DNA of 64,000 nt from Streptomyces zhihengii. GTDB taxonomy: Bacteria; Actinomycetota; Actinomycetes; Streptomycetales; Streptomycetaceae. The stretch is from the NCBI RefSeq assembly GCF_016919245.1, contig NZ_JAFEJA010000001.1, positions 3,134,001 through 3,198,000 on the forward strand, in the 5' to 3' direction. Positions 16,274 to 24,490 of this stretch are shown here, one piece after another. Under the pieces are notes generated by a model, which saw only the letters and a list, made by a program, of their open reading frames with translations, made no database searches and was not told where the DNA came from. The position numbers and the translations under genes are program-made. Position 1 is the stretch's first letter; each line of letters begins with the position of its first letter.

Positions 16274-17773
16274 ATGAGACGTGACCGGGGGGCGACGGCG
16301 ACCGAGTACCTCGGCGTCGTGGTGGTCGTCGCCACGCTCGTCGGAGCCGTGACCGGTTCCGGAATAGGCGCCGCGATCACCAAGAAGATCATCTGCGCGA
16401 TCGACGGCGCCGCCTGCGCCGGCTCGGCGGACACCGCCGACGCCCCCCGCACCGACGCCGACTACGAGCCCCCGCTCTGCCAGGTCTCGTCGTTCAGCGA
16501 CAAGGCGGGGGCGAAGGCCAAGGTCCTCTTCATCGAGTGGGGCGAGGAGTACGGCTTCCAGCAGCAGACGTTCCAGGCGAAGACCGACGTCAACGGCGAC
16601 GGCAAGGTCGACGAGAACGACCAGCAGGTCACCATGACGTTCACCGACGCCGCGTCGATCGCCGCGAAGAAGGACTGGAAGCCCGGCGCGAAGGTGGGGA
16701 AGTTCGGCTCGGACAAGGTCGAGCTGGGGGCCGGTATCAAGGTGACCAACGGCGACACCTGGGTCTTCGACAGCGAGGCGGACGCACAGGCGTTCCGGGA
16801 CGACATCGAGAGCCTGAAGACCTACGAACTCTCCAACCGGCACGCCAACTCGCGCGGCGGCGGGCTCGGCAACAGCCTGCTGTACCTCTTCGGCAAGGGC
16901 CCGATGGCCGAGGAGGAGAAGCTGCGCGACCGGATCGAGGAGAAGCTCGGCGACCGGCACATCAGCTACGGCAAGGTCGGCTTCGAGGCGAGCGCCGCCG
17001 GCGGCATCAAGATCGGCGCGGGGGACGACAAGAAGCTGAGCGCCACCCTCGGCGGCAACTTCAAGTTCGCGCCCGAGGTGACCTGGACGGACAACAACCA
17101 CAAGGGCACCAAGTCCTACACCTACTCGGCCGCCGTCGAGTACGGCACCAAGGTGGGCTACGAGGCCGGTCCGATCAGCGGGGAGGCCTCCGCCTCCACC
17201 ACGCAGACGGGCACCATCACCGTCACCCACGACAAGAAGACCGGCGAACTGCTGCGCATCGACATGACGCGCACCGTCGAGAAGGGCGCCACCAAGGACG
17301 GCGCCAAGGCCGGCGGGGACAACGGGAAGTCCGGCGACGACAAGCGCGGCGGCAGCGGCGGGGTGAAGGGCTCCGACCAGACGACCGGGATCGAGGTCGT
17401 CACCAACTCGGTGGTCCTGGCGCCGGGCGCGGAGGGCGCGGAGCAGCGGGCGATCGCCCAGGCGTGGCTGGACGGGGGCGGCGACCGGGGCGCGCCGTTC
17501 GCGTACATGTTCTCGGACAAGGCGCCGACGGCCCGGCCGGGCGACGACGACCCGTTCGGGCAGCTCCTCTTCGACGAGGGCCTGTCGAGCCGCACGGTGT
17601 ACACCGGGGAGACCCAGGCGGCGGAGTACGGCTTCGAGCTCAACCTGGGGTTGAGCCTCGGCTTCTCGGTCTCGACCGAGAAGAAGGAGGAGACCCTGCA
17701 GAACGCCGAGTTCCTCGGGGCGCCCAACGGGAACAGCCGCGACTACATGCCGTACAGCTACTGTGCGAACTGA
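16274..17773 (+). CDS. Large pilin-leader protein of the Tad locus
   Basis: This encodes 499 residues. It begins MRRDRGATATEYLG, an almost minimal prepilin leader with cleavage after Gly6 and Glu at +5, followed by a hydrophobic helix like that of Flp. The remainder is hydrophilic: a DVNGDGKVDEND loop (about 105-116) resembles an EF-hand/dockerin calcium loop, a region of about 230-330 is rich in alternating Gly/Ser/Thr strands, and a Gly/Lys-rich linker precedes a C-terminal domain of about 130 residues. The ATG follows AAGGGGG. I do not recognise the C-terminal domain. It could be a tip adhesin or an effector carried by the pilus. Confidence 0.75.
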   Translation: MRRDRGATATEYLGVVVVVATLVGAVTGSGIGAAITKKIICAIDGAACAGSADTADAPRTDADYEPPLCQVSSFSDKAGAKAKVLFIEWGEEYGFQQQTFQAKTDVNGDGKVDENDQQVTMTFTDAASIAAKKDWKPGAKVGKFGSDKVELGAGIKVTNGDTWVFDSEADAQAFRDDIESLKTYELSNRHANSRGGGLGNSLLYLFGKGPMAEEEKLRDRIEEKLGDRHISYGKVGFEASAAGGIKIGAGDDKKLSATLGGNFKFAPEVTWTDNNHKGTKSYTYSAAVEYGTKVGYEAGPISGEASASTTQTGTITVTHDKKTGELLRIDMTRTVEKGATKDGAKAGGDNGKSGDDKRGGSGGVKGSDQTTGIEVVTNSVVLAPGAEGAEQRAIAQAWLDGGGDRGAPFAYMFSDKAPTARPGDDDPFGQLLFDEGLSSRTVYTGETQAAEYGFELNLGLSLGFSVSTEKKEETLQNAEFLGAPNGNSRDYMPYSYCAN

Positions 17774-17798
17774 CCGGGCCGAGGGGAGCGCACACACC

Positions 17799-18410
17799 AT
17801 GAGCAGCACATTCACCGGGACGAAGGGCGGCGGCGCGAGGCGCCGCGGGCCGCGGCGGGGCGCGTGCGCGGCGGGGCTGGCCGCGCTCGCCCTGCTGGTC
17901 ACCGCGTGCGGGGACGATCCGGCGGGGGCGCAGGTGCCCGACGGCTGGCAGGTCATGCGGACCGACTCCGTGGAGGTGGCCCGTCCGGCGTCCTTCACCG
18001 AGCAGGGCCCCGGCGAGCGCAGCACGTACAACGCCGCGGCGGCGACGCTGGAGGAGGGCGGGCGGACGGTCGCCGTGATCACCGTCCAGCTCGGCTTCAC
18101 CAACGCCCGGACGCCCGAGCAGGCGGCGATCGGCGCGGAGGCGGGCATCGCGCTCGGCGCGACGGTGGAGGGGCAGCGGGACGTCCGGGTCGCGGGCGGC
18201 GAGAAGGTGCGGGACGCCAGGCGGATCGACTTCACGTTCACCGCGCCGGGAGAGCCGGGCGGCCCCGCCGAGGGCACCCGGGTCGACGGGGTGATCGTCG
18301 CGGGGCTCGACTCCGCGGAGACGGCGTACGCGGTGCGGGTGGACACGGCACAGGGGGTGCTCTCGGACGCGGACGTGCGCCGGATCGTCGAGAGCATCTC
18401 GGTGAAGTAG
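17799..18410 (+). CDS. Lipoprotein after the pilin-leader gene
   Basis: This encodes 203 residues: an arginine-rich N-terminus, a hydrophobic segment ending in the lipobox LLVTAC, then an alpha/beta domain starting PDGWQVMRTDSVEV that resembles LpqN/DUF1795-type lipoproteins. The ATG at 17799 follows GAGGGGAG; an in-frame GTG at 17763 is less likely because it precedes the stop of the upstream gene. By position it may be the envelope partner, or a protective protein, for the pilin-leader protein. Confidence 0.7.
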   Translation: MSSTFTGTKGGGARRRGPRRGACAAGLAALALLVTACGDDPAGAQVPDGWQVMRTDSVEVARPASFTEQGPGERSTYNAAAATLEEGGRTVAVITVQLGFTNARTPEQAAIGAEAGIALGATVEGQRDVRVAGGEKVRDARRIDFTFTAPGEPGGPAEGTRVDGVIVAGLDSAETAYAVRVDTAQGVLSDADVRRIVESISVK

Positions 18411-18492
18411 CGCGGGAGCCGCGCGGAGCGGCGGGCGGAGGGAGACGGCGCCGGGCCGGGCGGCGGGAACGGCATCGCGCGGACGGCGGGCG

Positions 18493-18990
18493 GTGGGCAG
18501 CGGGCGCGGCGCCGGGCGGGACAGGCGGCGGGCGGTGGACACGGACGGGGAGGCGGGCGGGCCGGTGGCGGCGGGAACGGCGGAGGGGCAACTCCTCCTC
18601 GGGGTGACCACCCTGCTCCTCGGCGTGCTCACCGCGTTCCGCGCGGGGCGTCTCGCGGGGCTGCTGCGGGCCGTCCGGCACGCCGTCACCACCGGCGGGG
18701 AGTGCGTGCGCGTGGAGCCGCCGGCGCGCCGGTGCACCGGGGCCGCGCGGCACTGGTTCGCCTTCCGCACGGCGACCGGGGAGGTGGTCGAGTTCGAGGA
18801 CTTCAGCCCGTACCCGATGAGCAGCGGGACGCCCGTGACCGTGCGCTACCGCCCGGAGGACCCCCGTGGCTCGGCGAGCGTCGCCGGTACCTGCGGGCGT
18901 TCGCCGGTCCTGCGGGGGGCCGTGGCCGCCGCCGGCTGCGCGCTGGTCACCGCGGGCAGCGCGGCGCTGTTCCTCACCGGGCTGCCGTAA
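18493..18990 (+). CDS. DUF3592-like membrane protein
   Basis: This protein of up to 165 residues has two membrane helices (about 33-55 and 140-163 from this start) flanking a small beta domain with the DUF3592 pattern PVTVRYRPEDPRGSAS. The start is uncertain: GTG at 18493 and GTG at 18535 are both possible and neither has a strong ribosome-binding site. It follows the lipoprotein gene and probably belongs to the same transcript. Confidence 0.6.
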   Translation: MGSGRGAGRDRRRAVDTDGEAGGPVAAGTAEGQLLLGVTTLLLGVLTAFRAGRLAGLLRAVRHAVTTGGECVRVEPPARRCTGAARHWFAFRTATGEVVEFEDFSPYPMSSGTPVTVRYRPEDPRGSASVAGTCGRSPVLRGAVAAAGCALVTAGSAALFLTGLP

Positions 18991-19099
18991 GACGTACCGC
19001 CGTGAGACGGTCCGCGGCACGCACGCCCCCGCGCGCACGGCCGCCCGCACCGCTCCCGGCGGCTCCCCCCACAGGCACGACGAGGAAGGCAGGCACCAG

Positions 19100-19546
19100 A
19101 TGACGCGCTACGACCACCCCGGGGCCCCCGCCCGGTACGACGACGGCCGCGGGGCGGGGTTCCTCGCGCTGACGAAGGCGTGGGCGGCGGGCATCGTCGT
19201 CCTGCTCTTCACGGAGTACGTGCAGGTCACCCTCGTCTGGGAGCAGTTCGCCTCGGAGGGCGGGACGGAGTCGTTCACCGGCCGGCTGCTGCTGATCCAT
19301 CTGCCCAACGCGGTGTGCGTGGCCCTGTCCGCGTGGGCGGCGGGGCGGGTGCACCGGCCGCCGTTCCGGTACCGGACGGGCCCGCACCTGCTCGCCGTGC
19401 TGGCGGTGCCGCTGGCCGCGCAGGCGCTCAATCTGGCCCTCCAGGGAGGGGAGCTGGCGGCGGAGGGGGTGCTGATGTCCAGTGCCGTGCTGGCGCTGGG
19501 CTGTGTCGCCGGATGGGCGGCCGACCGTCTCCAGGACGGGGACTGA
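19100..19546 (+). CDS. Small four-helix membrane protein
   Basis: This encodes 148 residues: a hydrophilic N-terminus of about 20 residues and four hydrophobic helices separated by short loops. The ATG follows GAGGAAGG. It is the last plus-strand gene before the chitinase promoter and may close the operon that starts at 16274. No family is recognised. Confidence 0.65.
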   Translation: MTRYDHPGAPARYDDGRGAGFLALTKAWAAGIVVLLFTEYVQVTLVWEQFASEGGTESFTGRLLLIHLPNAVCVALSAWAAGRVHRPPFRYRTGPHLLAVLAVPLAAQALNLALQGGELAAEGVLMSSAVLALGCVAGWAADRLQDGD

Positions 19547-19572
19547 CGGGGCCTCACCTTCCGTCAGAGGTC

Positions 19573-19599
19573 TTGACAACCGAATTGGTCTGGACCAGC
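19573..19599 (+). promoter_or_regulatory. DasR-type operator and -35 element of the chitinase gene
   Basis: Bases 19584-19599 read ATTGGTCTGGACCAGC, which agrees with the DasR site (dre, consensus ACTGGTCTAGACCAGT) at 13 of 16 positions and is a near-palindrome. A TTGACA at 19573-19578 fits a -35 box. DasR represses chitin genes in Streptomyces and is released by glucosamine-6-phosphate, so this predicts chitin-linked control of the chitinase. Confidence 0.65.
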
Positions 19600-19705
19600 T
19601 TGTACCTCCACGGTGGCCACCGTTCGGTGCCCCGGCTCCGGGAGCCCCGGTGCCGGGTCTCCGGCAACCTCCCGTACCCCCCGACTCCCCCACCGGAGGA
19701 CGCAA

Positions 19706-21403
19706 GTGGACCGCACCTCACCCGCCCGCAGATTGGTGGGCGCCGGCGTGGCGCTCGCCGTCGGCACCGGGCTCTGTCTCCTGGGCACGGCGGGCACCGC
19801 CCAGGCCGCCGACGTCAACGTCGTCAAGAACGCGGGCTTCGAGACCGGGCTGAGCAACTGGACCTGCTCGGCCGGCAGCGGCTCCGCCGTCTCCTCCCCC
19901 GTCCGCACCGGCGCGGGCGCCCTGAAGGCCACGCCCGCGGGCATGGACAACGCCCGCTGCACGCAGACCCTGACCGTGAAGCCCAACGCGACCTACACGA
20001 CCAGTGCCTGGGTCCAGGGCGGCCTCACCTACCTGGGCGCGAGCGGCACCGGCACCACCGACGTGTCCACCTGGACGCCCGGCGGCGACTGGACGAAGCT
20101 CTCCACCACCTTCACCACCGGCCCGAACACCACCTCGGTCACGGTGTACACCCACGGCTGGTACGGCACCCCCGCCTACCACGTCGACGACGTGAGCGTC
20201 TTCGGTCCCGACGGCGGCGGGGGCACCGACCCCGACCCGGTCGTGCCCGCGGTCCCCGGCGCCCCCTCGGTCGGCACCGTGACGACCTCCTCCGTGGCCC
20301 TGAGCTGGAGCGCGGTCTCCGGCGCCACCGGCTACCACGTCTACCGCGACGGCGCCAAGGTCCAGTCGGTGAGCGGCTCCTCCGCCACCGTCACCGGCCT
20401 GGCCGCCGACACCGCCTACCAGTTCCAGGTCAGCGCGGCCAACGCGGCGGGCGAGTCCGCCAAGTCGGCCGCGGTCACCGGCCGGACGAGCAAGAGCACC
20501 GGCAACCCGGGCAACCCGGCCGTGCCGAAGCACGCGCTGACGGGCTACTGGCAGAACTTCAACAACGGCGCCACGGTGCAGAAGCTGCGCGACGTGCAGG
20601 CGCAGTACGACATCATCGCGGTCTCCTTCGCCGACTCCACGGCCACCCCGGGCCAGATCGTCTTCAACCTCGACCCGGCGGTCGGCTACGGCTCCGTCGA
20701 CGAGTTCAAGGCGGACGTCGCCGCCAAGAAGGCCGCCGGCAAGTCCGTGATCATCTCGGTGGGCGGCGAGAAGGGCAACGTCACGATCAACAGCGACGCC
20801 TCCGCGACCGCCTTCGCCAACAGCGCCTGGGCGCTGATGCAGGAGTACGGCTTCAGCGGCGTCGACATCGACCTGGAGCACGGCATCAACTCGACCTACC
20901 TGACGAAGGCGCTGCGGCAGCTCTCGGCCAAGGCGGGCTCGTCGATGGTGCTGACGATGGCCCCGCAGACCATCGACATGCAGAACACCAACACCGAGTA
21001 CTTCAAGCTGGCGCTCGCCGTGAAGGACATCCTCACAGTCGTCAACATGCAGTACTACAACAGCGGTTCGATGCTCGGCTGCGACGGCAAGGTGTACTCG
21101 CAGGGCTCGGTGGACTTCCTCACCGCGCTCGCCTGCATCCAGCTGGAGGGCGGCCTGGACGCCTCCCAGGTCGGCCTCGGCGTGCCCGCGTCGACCCGCG
21201 GCGCCGGCAGCGGCTACGTCGACCCGTCCATCGTGAAGAACGCCCTGGACTGCCTGACCCGGGGCACCGGCTGCGGCGCCTTCAAGCCGTCGAAGACCTA
21301 CCCGTCCCTGCGCGGCGCGATGACCTGGTCCACCAACTGGGACGCCACCGCGGGCAACGCCTGGTCCAACGCGGTCGGTCCGCACGTGCACAACCTGCCG
21401 TAG
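19706..21403 (+). CDS. Secreted GH18 chitinase with carbohydrate-binding and Fn3 domains
   Basis: This encodes 565 residues. A signal peptide (cleavage near AQAADV) is followed by a CBM4/9-type carbohydrate-binding module (about 35-170), a Pro-rich linker, a fibronectin type III domain (about 185-270) and a GH18 catalytic domain (about 285-560). The catalytic motif is SGVDIDLEHG, with Asp387, Asp389 and acid Glu391 present; the usual leading Asp of the DGxDxDxE motif is Ser. The GTG start follows GGAGGA. It degrades chitin outside the cell and is likely under DasR control. Confidence 0.92.
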   Translation: MDRTSPARRLVGAGVALAVGTGLCLLGTAGTAQAADVNVVKNAGFETGLSNWTCSAGSGSAVSSPVRTGAGALKATPAGMDNARCTQTLTVKPNATYTTSAWVQGGLTYLGASGTGTTDVSTWTPGGDWTKLSTTFTTGPNTTSVTVYTHGWYGTPAYHVDDVSVFGPDGGGGTDPDPVVPAVPGAPSVGTVTTSSVALSWSAVSGATGYHVYRDGAKVQSVSGSSATVTGLAADTAYQFQVSAANAAGESAKSAAVTGRTSKSTGNPGNPAVPKHALTGYWQNFNNGATVQKLRDVQAQYDIIAVSFADSTATPGQIVFNLDPAVGYGSVDEFKADVAAKKAAGKSVIISVGGEKGNVTINSDASATAFANSAWALMQEYGFSGVDIDLEHGINSTYLTKALRQLSAKAGSSMVLTMAPQTIDMQNTNTEYFKLALAVKDILTVVNMQYYNSGSMLGCDGKVYSQGSVDFLTALACIQLEGGLDASQVGLGVPASTRGAGSGYVDPSIVKNALDCLTRGTGCGAFKPSKTYPSLRGAMTWSTNWDATAGNAWSNAVGPHVHNLP

Positions 21404-21425
21404 TCCTCACGGCTCCCCGGTCGAC

Positions 21426-21465
21426 GAGGGCCCGCACCACCGCTCCCCCGGTGGTGCGGGCCCTC
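21426..21465. terminator. Strong bidirectional terminator
   Basis: A perfect 17-bp stem (GAGGGCCCGCACCACCG at 21426-21442 with its complement at 21449-21465) and a 6-nt loop lie between the convergent chitinase and Nramp-like genes. Confidence 0.85.
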
Positions 21466-21489
21466 GGCGCACGACGGGCGGCGCGGACG

Positions 21490-22800
21490 TCACCAGGGCA
21501 GGTCGCGCACCTGCTGCACGCAGAGCACCACGAAGAGCAGTCCGGCGGCCGCCAGCATCACGTTGCTGACGATGCCGTTGCGCCATTCGGCCGGTGTGCG
21601 CGAGGAGTTCAGCAGCCAGAGCAGGGTCAGCGCCAGGAAGGGCATGAAGAAGGCGCCGAGGACGCCGTACGCCACCACCAGGCCGAACGGCTGGTCCAGG
21701 AAGAGCAGCGAGATCGGCGGGAAGGTCAGCCACAGCAGGTACCCGCGGAAGGCCACCGACCGCTCCTTGGCGCCCGACGCCACCTCGGCCGCGCCGCCGT
21801 CCTCCGCGGCGCCGTCGCCGCCGGCGCGGGCGCGCCGCAGCCGCTCGACGAAGTCGGCGAACATCAGGCTGACGCCGTGCCAGACGCCGATCAGCGAGGA
21901 GAAGGAGGTGGCGAAGAAGCCGACCAGGAAGAGCTTCGCGGTCACGGCGCCGTACCGGTCCTCCAGGACCGCGCCGAGGTCGATCAGGCCCCGGTCGCCC
22001 TTGGTGAGGGCGATCTCGGAGGCGTGCAGCAGCTCGGCGCCGACGATGAGCATGGCGACGACGAAGATGCCGGTGGTGACGTACGCGACCCGGTTGTCCA
22101 GGCGCATCACCTTCATCCAGCGGGTGTCCGTCCAGCCCTTGGCGTTCACCCAGTAGCCGTACGCGGCCATGGTGATGGTGCCGCCGACGCCGCCGATCAG
22201 GCCGAGGGTGTAGAGCAGCGAGTCGTCGGGCAGCACCGGCGCCAGGCCGGCGAAGGAGGCGCCGACGTCGGGGCCGACGCGGATCGCGACGTAGACGACG
22301 ACCACGAACATCACGCCGATGAGGACGGTCATGACCTTCTCGAAGACGGCGTACCGGTTGAACCAGACGAAGGCCAGCCCGACCAGGCCGGTGAGCACGC
22401 CCCAGGTCTTGAGGCCGGGGCCGTCGGGGAACAGGGCCACGATGGGCAGGGCGCTGGAGGACATCGCCGTCGCGCCGTAGACGAAGCCCCAGACGACGAC
22501 GTAGAACGCGAAGTACACGGTGGTCCAGCTCCCGAGGGAGCGCCAGCCGTCGAAGAGGGTGCGGCCGGTGGCCAGGTGCCAGCGCCCGCAGGCCTCGGCG
22601 AGCGAGATCTTGACGACGCATCCGATCACGGCCGCCCACATGAGGGTGTAGCCGAACTTGCTTCCCGCGATGAGGGTGGCCACCAGGTCGCCCGCGCCGA
22701 CACCGGTCGCGGCGACCACGATGCCGGGCCCGATGTAGCGCCAGCTCGACTTCCGGGGGCCCACGGCCCCCGGGGTGCTCTCCTCGGTCGTGTCCGTCAT
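21490..22800 (-). CDS. Nramp-related membrane transporter
   Basis: This encodes 436 residues with about eleven membrane helices. The first helix has the Nramp-like stretch GPGIVVAATGVGAGDLVAT. The canonical metal ligands DPGN (helix 1) and MPH (helix 6) are absent: the equivalents are GAGD and TMAAYGYW. It therefore belongs to a divergent Nramp-related clade whose substrate I cannot give. The start MTDTTEE is the ATG at 22800. A loop of about 35 Gly/Ala/Asp-rich residues near 300-335 is an insertion. Confidence 0.8.
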   Translation of the reverse strand: MTDTTEESTPGAVGPRKSSWRYIGPGIVVAATGVGAGDLVATLIAGSKFGYTLMWAAVIGCVVKISLAEACGRWHLATGRTLFDGWRSLGSWTTVYFAFYVVVWGFVYGATAMSSSALPIVALFPDGPGLKTWGVLTGLVGLAFVWFNRYAVFEKVMTVLIGVMFVVVVYVAIRVGPDVGASFAGLAPVLPDDSLLYTLGLIGGVGGTITMAAYGYWVNAKGWTDTRWMKVMRLDNRVAYVTTGIFVVAMLIVGAELLHASEIALTKGDRGLIDLGAVLEDRYGAVTAKLFLVGFFATSFSSLIGVWHGVSLMFADFVERLRRARAGGDGAAEDGGAAEVASGAKERSVAFRGYLLWLTFPPISLLFLDQPFGLVVAYGVLGAFFMPFLALTLLWLLNSSRTPAEWRNGIVSNVMLAAAGLLFVVLCVQQVRDLPW

Positions 22801-23091
22801 GCGCGGCCGCCTTCCCACTCGTCCCACCAGGTGACTGGGGTCACGTAAGCGGGGCGCGCTTGATCACGCAAGAGGGCCTGCGGTGATCGACTGGGGCGGA
22901 CCTTGTGCAGAGGCCGGGTGCGCGAGGTCCCCGGCGGGTCCGGTCCGCACGGGCCGCGCGTCCGGCATGGCCGAAGTGACTATTGACCGTGACATGCCAC
23001 AAATGGACGATGGGGCGGCACGCAACGCACCGCCGCACGGAGCACGGACCCGTCCGACCCGAGCAACCCCCCACACCCCAGGAGCACTTGC

Positions 23092-24465
23092 ATGCGTACA
23101 CGCCCCTTCGCCCGGCGCCCGTCCGCGCGGCGCCGGGCCGGCAAACGGTCCGCCGCCCTGGCGGCCGTCGTCGCCCTCGCCGTCGCCGTCCCGCTCACCG
23201 CGAGCGCGTCCCCCGCCCCCGAGCGGCCCGCGCCCAGCAGCACCGCGGCCGAGGACGCCGAGCGGACCCGGCAGTACCTGATCCACGGCCCCGAGAGCGT
23301 CGCCGAGCGCACGGCGATCGCCGCCACCGGCGTCTCCATCGACGAGGTGGACGACCACACGGTCGTGGTCAGCGCCGACGCGGCGCAGGCCGCCCGGCTG
23401 CGCGCGATCGGCCACACCCTGAAGGAACTGCCCGGACCGCCGGACCGGCGCATCGCCTCGGCGGACGTCAAGCCGTTCGACTTCCCCTCGGCCGACTCGC
23501 GCTACCACAACTACGCCGAGATGACCGCGGAGATCGACCAGCGCATCGCGGCCAACCCGGCCATCATGAGCAAGCGCGTCATCGGCAAGAGCTACCAGGG
23601 CCGGGACATCGTCGCGATCAAGGTCAGCGACAACGTGGCCACCGACGAGAACGAGCCCGAGGTCCTCTTCACCCACCACCAGCACGCCCGTGAGCACCTC
23701 ACCGTGGAGATGGCGCTCTACCTGCTGCGGGAGTTCTCCGAGGACTACGGCACCGACCAGCGGATCACCAGCGCCGTCAACGGCCGCGAGATCTGGATCG
23801 TGCCGGACCTCAACCCGGACGGCGGCGAGTACGACATCGCCTCCGGCTCCTACCGGAGCTGGCGCAAGAACCGCCAGCCCAACAGCGGTTCCTCGAACAT
23901 CGGCACCGACCTGAACCGCAACTGGAACTTCAAGTGGGGCTGCTGCGGCGGCTCCTCCGGTTCCACCGGCTCCGAGACCTACCGCGGCCCGGCCGCCGAG
24001 TCGGCCCCCGAGGTGAAGGTCGTCGCCGACTTCGTGCGCTCCCGGGTGGTCGGCGGCAAGCAGCAGATCCGGACCGGCATCGACTTCCACACCTACAGCG
24101 AGCTGGTGCTGTGGCCGTACGGCTACACCACCGCCGACACCGCCCCCGGTCTGACCAAGGACGACCGGGACGCCTTCGCGGCCGTCGGCGGCAAGATGGC
24201 GGCCAGCAACGGCTACACGGCCGAGCAGTCGAGCGACCTCTACGTCACCGACGGCTCGATCGACGACTGGCTGTGGGGCAACCAGAAGATCTTCGGCTAC
24301 ACCTTCGAGATGTACCCGACCGGCTTCGGCGGGGGCGGCTTCTACCCGCCGGACGAGGTGATCGAGCGCGAGACCAGCCGCAACCGCGACGCGGTGCTGC
24401 AACTGCTGGAGAACTCCGACTGCATGTACCGCTCCATCGGCAAGCAGGCGCAGTACTGCTCCTGA
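23092..24465 (+). CDS. Secreted M14 zinc carboxypeptidase
   Basis: This encodes 457 residues: a signal peptide (about 1-40), a propeptide-like region (about 45-125) and an M14 domain. Zinc ligands are His198 and Glu201 (HARE) and a later His in IDFHTYSE. The catalytic Glu is in YTFEMYPTG, and the substrate-binding Arg lies in DLNRNWN. It resembles the metallocarboxypeptidase T group of Streptomyces and would trim peptides outside the cell. The ATG follows AGGAG. It is divergent from the Nramp-like gene across 291 bp in which I see no clear operator. Confidence 0.92.
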   Translation: MRTRPFARRPSARRRAGKRSAALAAVVALAVAVPLTASASPAPERPAPSSTAAEDAERTRQYLIHGPESVAERTAIAATGVSIDEVDDHTVVVSADAAQAARLRAIGHTLKELPGPPDRRIASADVKPFDFPSADSRYHNYAEMTAEIDQRIAANPAIMSKRVIGKSYQGRDIVAIKVSDNVATDENEPEVLFTHHQHAREHLTVEMALYLLREFSEDYGTDQRITSAVNGREIWIVPDLNPDGGEYDIASGSYRSWRKNRQPNSGSSNIGTDLNRNWNFKWGCCGGSSGSTGSETYRGPAAESAPEVKVVADFVRSRVVGGKQQIRTGIDFHTYSELVLWPYGYTTADTAPGLTKDDRDAFAAVGGKMAASNGYTAEQSSDLYVTDGSIDDWLWGNQKIFGYTFEMYPTGFGGGGFYPPDEVIERETSRNRDAVLQLLENSDCMYRSIGKQAQYCS

Positions 24466-24490
24466 GGCCGTGACGCCGCGGGGCGGCCCG

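Noticed and set aside
19180..22848. 1222-codon plus-strand frame
   Set aside because: It runs through the chitinase gene in another frame and antisense to the Nramp-like gene. It is compositionally abnormal and unsupported.
24466..24490. Terminator between carboxypeptidase and GntP genes
   Set aside because: Only a short imperfect GC dyad fits in the 25-bp gap, which is not enough to call.
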